Source of the DNA: Cytophaga hutchinsonii ATCC 33406
GTDB lineage: Bacteria; Bacteroidota; Bacteroidia; Cytophagales; Cytophagaceae
NCBI RefSeq assembly: GCF_000014145.1
Contig: NC_008255.1
Coordinates: 3,674,001-3,738,000, forward strand
Direction of reading: 5' to 3'
DNA: 64,000 nucleotides
The translations under genes were made by a program, and so were the position numbers. The notes beneath the pieces are model-generated. The model saw only the letters and a list, made by a program, of their open reading frames with translations. It was not told where the DNA came from and did not search any database. This document shows, one piece after another, positions 61,482-64,000 of the stretch; position 1 is the first letter of the stretch; every line of letters starts with the position of its first letter.

Positions 61482-63575
61482 TTAGTATCTGTAACGCATA
61501 TCTTCAATTTCAACGGTCTTTTTAACTGCCGCTTCAACTGTACCATATGCCAATCTGTTATTGCGCTGCTGCTGTAATTGCGTCACAAATTGATTGTAAT
61601 CTGCAACTTCAGAAACGGTAATGTTTTTGTTTTTTAATACCAATACACCGTTTTCACCGGTAAATGCTTCTGTCTTTTTTTCTTTAGCTAAACCAAATAA
61701 AGCACCTACTGCTTCCGGTTCGTAGCCAACGTTTGTAATCATACCTGAAGAAAGTGAAATATCTGAAGCAGTACCTGTAACAGCATCTTTACCGTATGCT
61801 TTAGCAGCTGCAGCAAAATCATTGCCTTCAACTTTTAATTTCTCTTTAATAAGTTTTGCTTTTGCTTCGATGATCACTCTTGGTTTGATCTGATCTTTTA
61901 CATCTTCAACAGAAGCGGTTCCTTTTTCACGTATTCTTGTAAGTAATACAACAACGTTTTTATTCTCTACAGTAAATACCGAAGAAACATCATTTACTGA
62001 TCTGTCGTCGCTGTATAACCACTTAACAATTTCTCTTGCTTCGTTTATGCTGGTAATTCCTTTTGCAGCGCCATCAACATTTGCCTGCTCATATTTAGCA
62101 ACACCTGCTGTGTATTTTTTAATTTCTGTTCTGAATGTACCCGTATCTTTTACTGAAGCAGCAAATGCGTCAGCGTTTCTGTAAATAGAGTCAACGGTAT
62201 TGTCAAACGCTTCAACATTTTTCTGAACCGATGCAATCAAAAACTTACGGCCTGTTTTTGCAACATCTACACGGATAATATGGTATCCGAATTGTGTCTC
62301 AACAATATTTGGTAACAAACCTGGCTTAGAAGCGCCAAAGATTGCATTTTCGAACGGTTTAACCATCTGGCCTTTGCCGAACCATCCAAGATCACCGCCA
62401 TTTGCAGCCGTACCATCACCGCCGTACTGAGCGGCCATTTTTTCAAAGCTTGCGCCGTTTTGAATTTCTGCTAAGATCTGCTGTGCCTGTTTTTTGGCTT
62501 CCGCTTTTTTCTCTGCAGGGTCTGTTTCGTTTGTACGGAATAAAATGTGACTGGCTTTAGCCATTACATTTGTATCACTTTCAATTTTCAATATTTTAGT
62601 TAGTGAATATCCTGTACCATAGGAGAACGGTCCGTAAACGCTATCAATCTGTAATGAATTTACACGTGCTGCAAGTGCTGGAGGCAGTTGATTTAACTGA
62701 ACATAGCTAGGATCAGCCGGTGCATCTGAATTTGAACGGATAAACGCAGAATCGTTTTTAGCTAACACAAACTCATCTTTTAATTCCGCTAAATCTTTTT
62801 TAACATAAGAACTGTCAACGCCTGTAGGCACGTTGTTGAATACTGCAAATTCAATCGATCTGCCTGCTTCAACTTCAAATTCATTTTTATGTGCTTTTAA
62901 ATAATCTTCAAGCATTGCATCTGTAACCGTAATCGTTGTGTCATTGATTGAAAAATAAGGCACATATACATATTCAGCTTCTGCTTTATCATTTAACGCA
63001 TGGTAATAACGTTTTGCTTCTGCTTTTGTAACATACTCCGATTTTTTAATGATCGTTTCGTATTTGCTGCGCATTCTCTCGTTATATACGTATTCTTTTA
63101 ATGCTCTCCAGCGGCCTTTAATGCTTGCACGCTCTTCTTCTGACTGGATTTGGTCAGAATCTAAATATTTTAAAAATTGTTTCAATTGTTCTGCTGAACC
63201 GAACTGTTGTTTTACAACATCAGACATGTGTTCACCTTCTAACAAATCAACTTTTTCACCTTCAGAAATTTCGATTCCTGCTTTTTCGTAAACAACTTTA
63301 TTAACCCGTTCAAACACTAATTGTGTCCACGCAAGATCATCCATATTGGCATTGTTTCCGTTGCCGCCATATAATGCTTCTGCTTTTGTTATTTCTTTCT
63401 GGAATTCTTCAACAGTAATGTTACTGCCATCGATTTCACCTACTTTGTTATTAAAACTAGAGAAAAAAGAATTTTTTGATGTAAAAGCATCCCCTAAAAG
63501 GAATAATAATAAACCTGCTACAATAGTACCTACTACCAGGCCGGATCTTTGATTGATTTTATTGAAAATACCCAT
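61482..63575 (-). CDS. PpiD/SurA-like periplasmic peptidyl-prolyl isomerase
   Basis: A 697-residue membrane-anchored folding helper. One N-terminal helix (LVVGTIVAGLLLFLLGDAF) follows MGIFNKINQRSG. A SurA_N-type helical domain comes next. One parvulin domain is clear at about 340-440 (AKASHILFRTNETDPAEKKA, GGDLGWFGKGQMVKPFENAI, ETQFGYHIIRVD). A second, degenerate parvulin-like part may follow. It helps outer-membrane and secreted proteins fold, fitting the envelope genes around it. It is followed by a perfect terminator; a 79-residue membrane gene lies upstream. Confidence 0.93.
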   Translation of the reverse strand: MGIFNKINQRSGLVVGTIVAGLLLFLLGDAFTSKNSFFSSFNNKVGEIDGSNITVEEFQKEITKAEALYGGNGNNANMDDLAWTQLVFERVNKVVYEKAGIEISEGEKVDLLEGEHMSDVVKQQFGSAEQLKQFLKYLDSDQIQSEEERASIKGRWRALKEYVYNERMRSKYETIIKKSEYVTKAEAKRYYHALNDKAEAEYVYVPYFSINDTTITVTDAMLEDYLKAHKNEFEVEAGRSIEFAVFNNVPTGVDSSYVKKDLAELKDEFVLAKNDSAFIRSNSDAPADPSYVQLNQLPPALAARVNSLQIDSVYGPFSYGTGYSLTKILKIESDTNVMAKASHILFRTNETDPAEKKAEAKKQAQQILAEIQNGASFEKMAAQYGGDGTAANGGDLGWFGKGQMVKPFENAIFGASKPGLLPNIVETQFGYHIIRVDVAKTGRKFLIASVQKNVEAFDNTVDSIYRNADAFAASVKDTGTFRTEIKKYTAGVAKYEQANVDGAAKGITSINEAREIVKWLYSDDRSVNDVSSVFTVENKNVVVLLTRIREKGTASVEDVKDQIKPRVIIEAKAKLIKEKLKVEGNDFAAAAKAYGKDAVTGTASDISLSSGMITNVGYEPEAVGALFGLAKEKKTEAFTGENGVLVLKNKNITVSEVADYNQFVTQLQQQRNNRLAYGTVEAAVKKTVEIEDMRYRY

Positions 63576-63654
63576 TTTTATACGTTTCTAAAGAATTGCA
63601 AAATAACGACAAACCTCCGTAAAAACAAAAGTCTTGTACCGTTTTGAAAATTAA

Positions 63655-63894
63655 TTATTTGTGTTTTTGTTTAAAATGCTTTTCAGGCTTAGAATCCCCT
63701 TTGTCTTTCAAGTTATTATCTTCTTTGGATTCATTCATTTTGCGGTATGTAAAACCTAAAAAAAACATGAATGTTAACATATAAAAGACATAACTGGCGG
63801 CAAATCCATTGGTCATATTCTGATGAATGGAAATCATCAGCAAACCTACCATGGAATAAAAAAGAACTACGGTAAAGGTACTTTTACTTTTCAT
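63655..63894 (-). CDS. Small two-helix membrane protein, 79 aa
   Basis: Two hydrophobic segments (FTVVLFYSMVGLLMISI and YVFYMLTFMFFLGFTY) and a strongly charged C-terminal tail (KMNESKEDNNLKDKGDSKPE, ending KHFKQKHK). The composition is that of a real small membrane protein. It sits between the LptC-like gene and ppiD, 12 bp after the former, so it is probably in the same operon. Function unknown. Confidence 0.72.
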   Translation of the reverse strand: MKSKSTFTVVLFYSMVGLLMISIHQNMTNGFAASYVFYMLTFMFFLGFTYRKMNESKEDNNLKDKGDSKPEKHFKQKHK

Positions 63895-63906
63895 CAGGTT
63901 TGTGTG

Positions 63907-64000
63907 TTATTTAACTGAAACAATACCGACTGGTTTGCGGATGGTATAGGAGGAAAAATCCTGGTTCGCATCCATCCCCACTCCTTCAATTGTTTCGGTT
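63907..64000 (-). CDS. C-terminal end of an LptC-like protein (cut by window edge)
   Basis: Thirty residues of a minus-strand frame are visible before the stop at 63907-63909: GVGMDANQDFSSYTIRKPVG followed by IVSVK. The pattern G-x-G-x-x-A/S-N-Q-D-F-x-x-Y-x-I resembles the C-terminal end of LptC proteins of Bacteroidetes, which bridge lipopolysaccharide across the periplasm. The call rests on a short fragment and gene order next to ppiD, so it is tentative. Confidence 0.5.
   Translation of the reverse strand, partial: TETIEGVGMDANQDFSSYTIRKPVGIVSVK

Overview
The window looks like chromosomal DNA from a gliding, Cytophaga-type member of the Bacteroidetes; Cytophaga hutchinsonii or a close relative would fit. 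This rests on type IX secretion genes (porU, porV), several secreted proteins with type A C-terminal sorting domains, a short archaeal/eukaryotic-type prolyl-tRNA synthetase, DUF1599 next to folP, and AT-rich spacers with occasional TAnnTTTG boxes. Species was not checked by any search. No rRNA, tRNA, CRISPR array, transposase or prophage gene was seen.

Layout. 1-1370: 5' part of a secreted beta-helix protein (minus strand). 1761-6916: a small conserved protein, the folP-cdaA pair facing DUF1599, an orphan DppB-type permease, aroK, and a secreted thioredoxin. 7190-11427: proS, nfeD-like, floA and a TolC-family protein. 11436-16817 (minus): FAD oxidoreductase, TolB-like/barrel protein and serine hydrolase, tightly spaced. 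16889-24743 (plus): metallo-hydrolase, pssA, porU, porV and a degenerate M16 peptidase. 24842-25361: two tiny membrane proteins. 25558-30224 (minus): cytochrome c maturation genes ccmB, ccmC, a CcmD-like protein, ccmE and ccmF, with a cysteine-type CcmE. 30516-31550: pheS, preceded by a cloverleaf-like repeat. 31866-37950: two paralogous secreted Ig-like-repeat proteins sharing a recently copied 3' end. 38062-44362: DUF983, an AraC regulator, twin 77-bp repeats, acyl-CoA-binding protein, a THUMP RNA methyltransferase, a MEKHLA protein, lnt and an inositol-monophosphatase-like gene. 44413-51009 (minus): a giant surface protein of about 2200 residues. 51118-56625: a small Cys-rich membrane protein, then a minus-strand operon (lipoprotein, outer-membrane protein, radical SAM/SPASM protein, methyltransferase). 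56788-63575 (minus): an UvrD-like helicase-nuclease with a probable Fe-S site, a sorting-domain protein and a PpiD-like isomerase. The right edge cuts a gene that resembles lptC.

How the genes fit together. Much of the window serves the cell envelope. PorU and PorV process and anchor cargo that carries C-terminal sorting domains, and at least three such cargo genes lie here. Lnt, PpiD, the LptC-like gene and pssA build membrane and lipoproteins. The Ccm genes make periplasmic c-type cytochromes. The least ordinary items are the giant barrel/Ig/beta-solenoid/CHK-repeat protein, the thioredoxin with two tandem sorting-domain-like modules, the M16 protein that lacks its zinc site, the duplicated CTD-plus-terminator cassette, and three structured intergenic repeats with no coding content.
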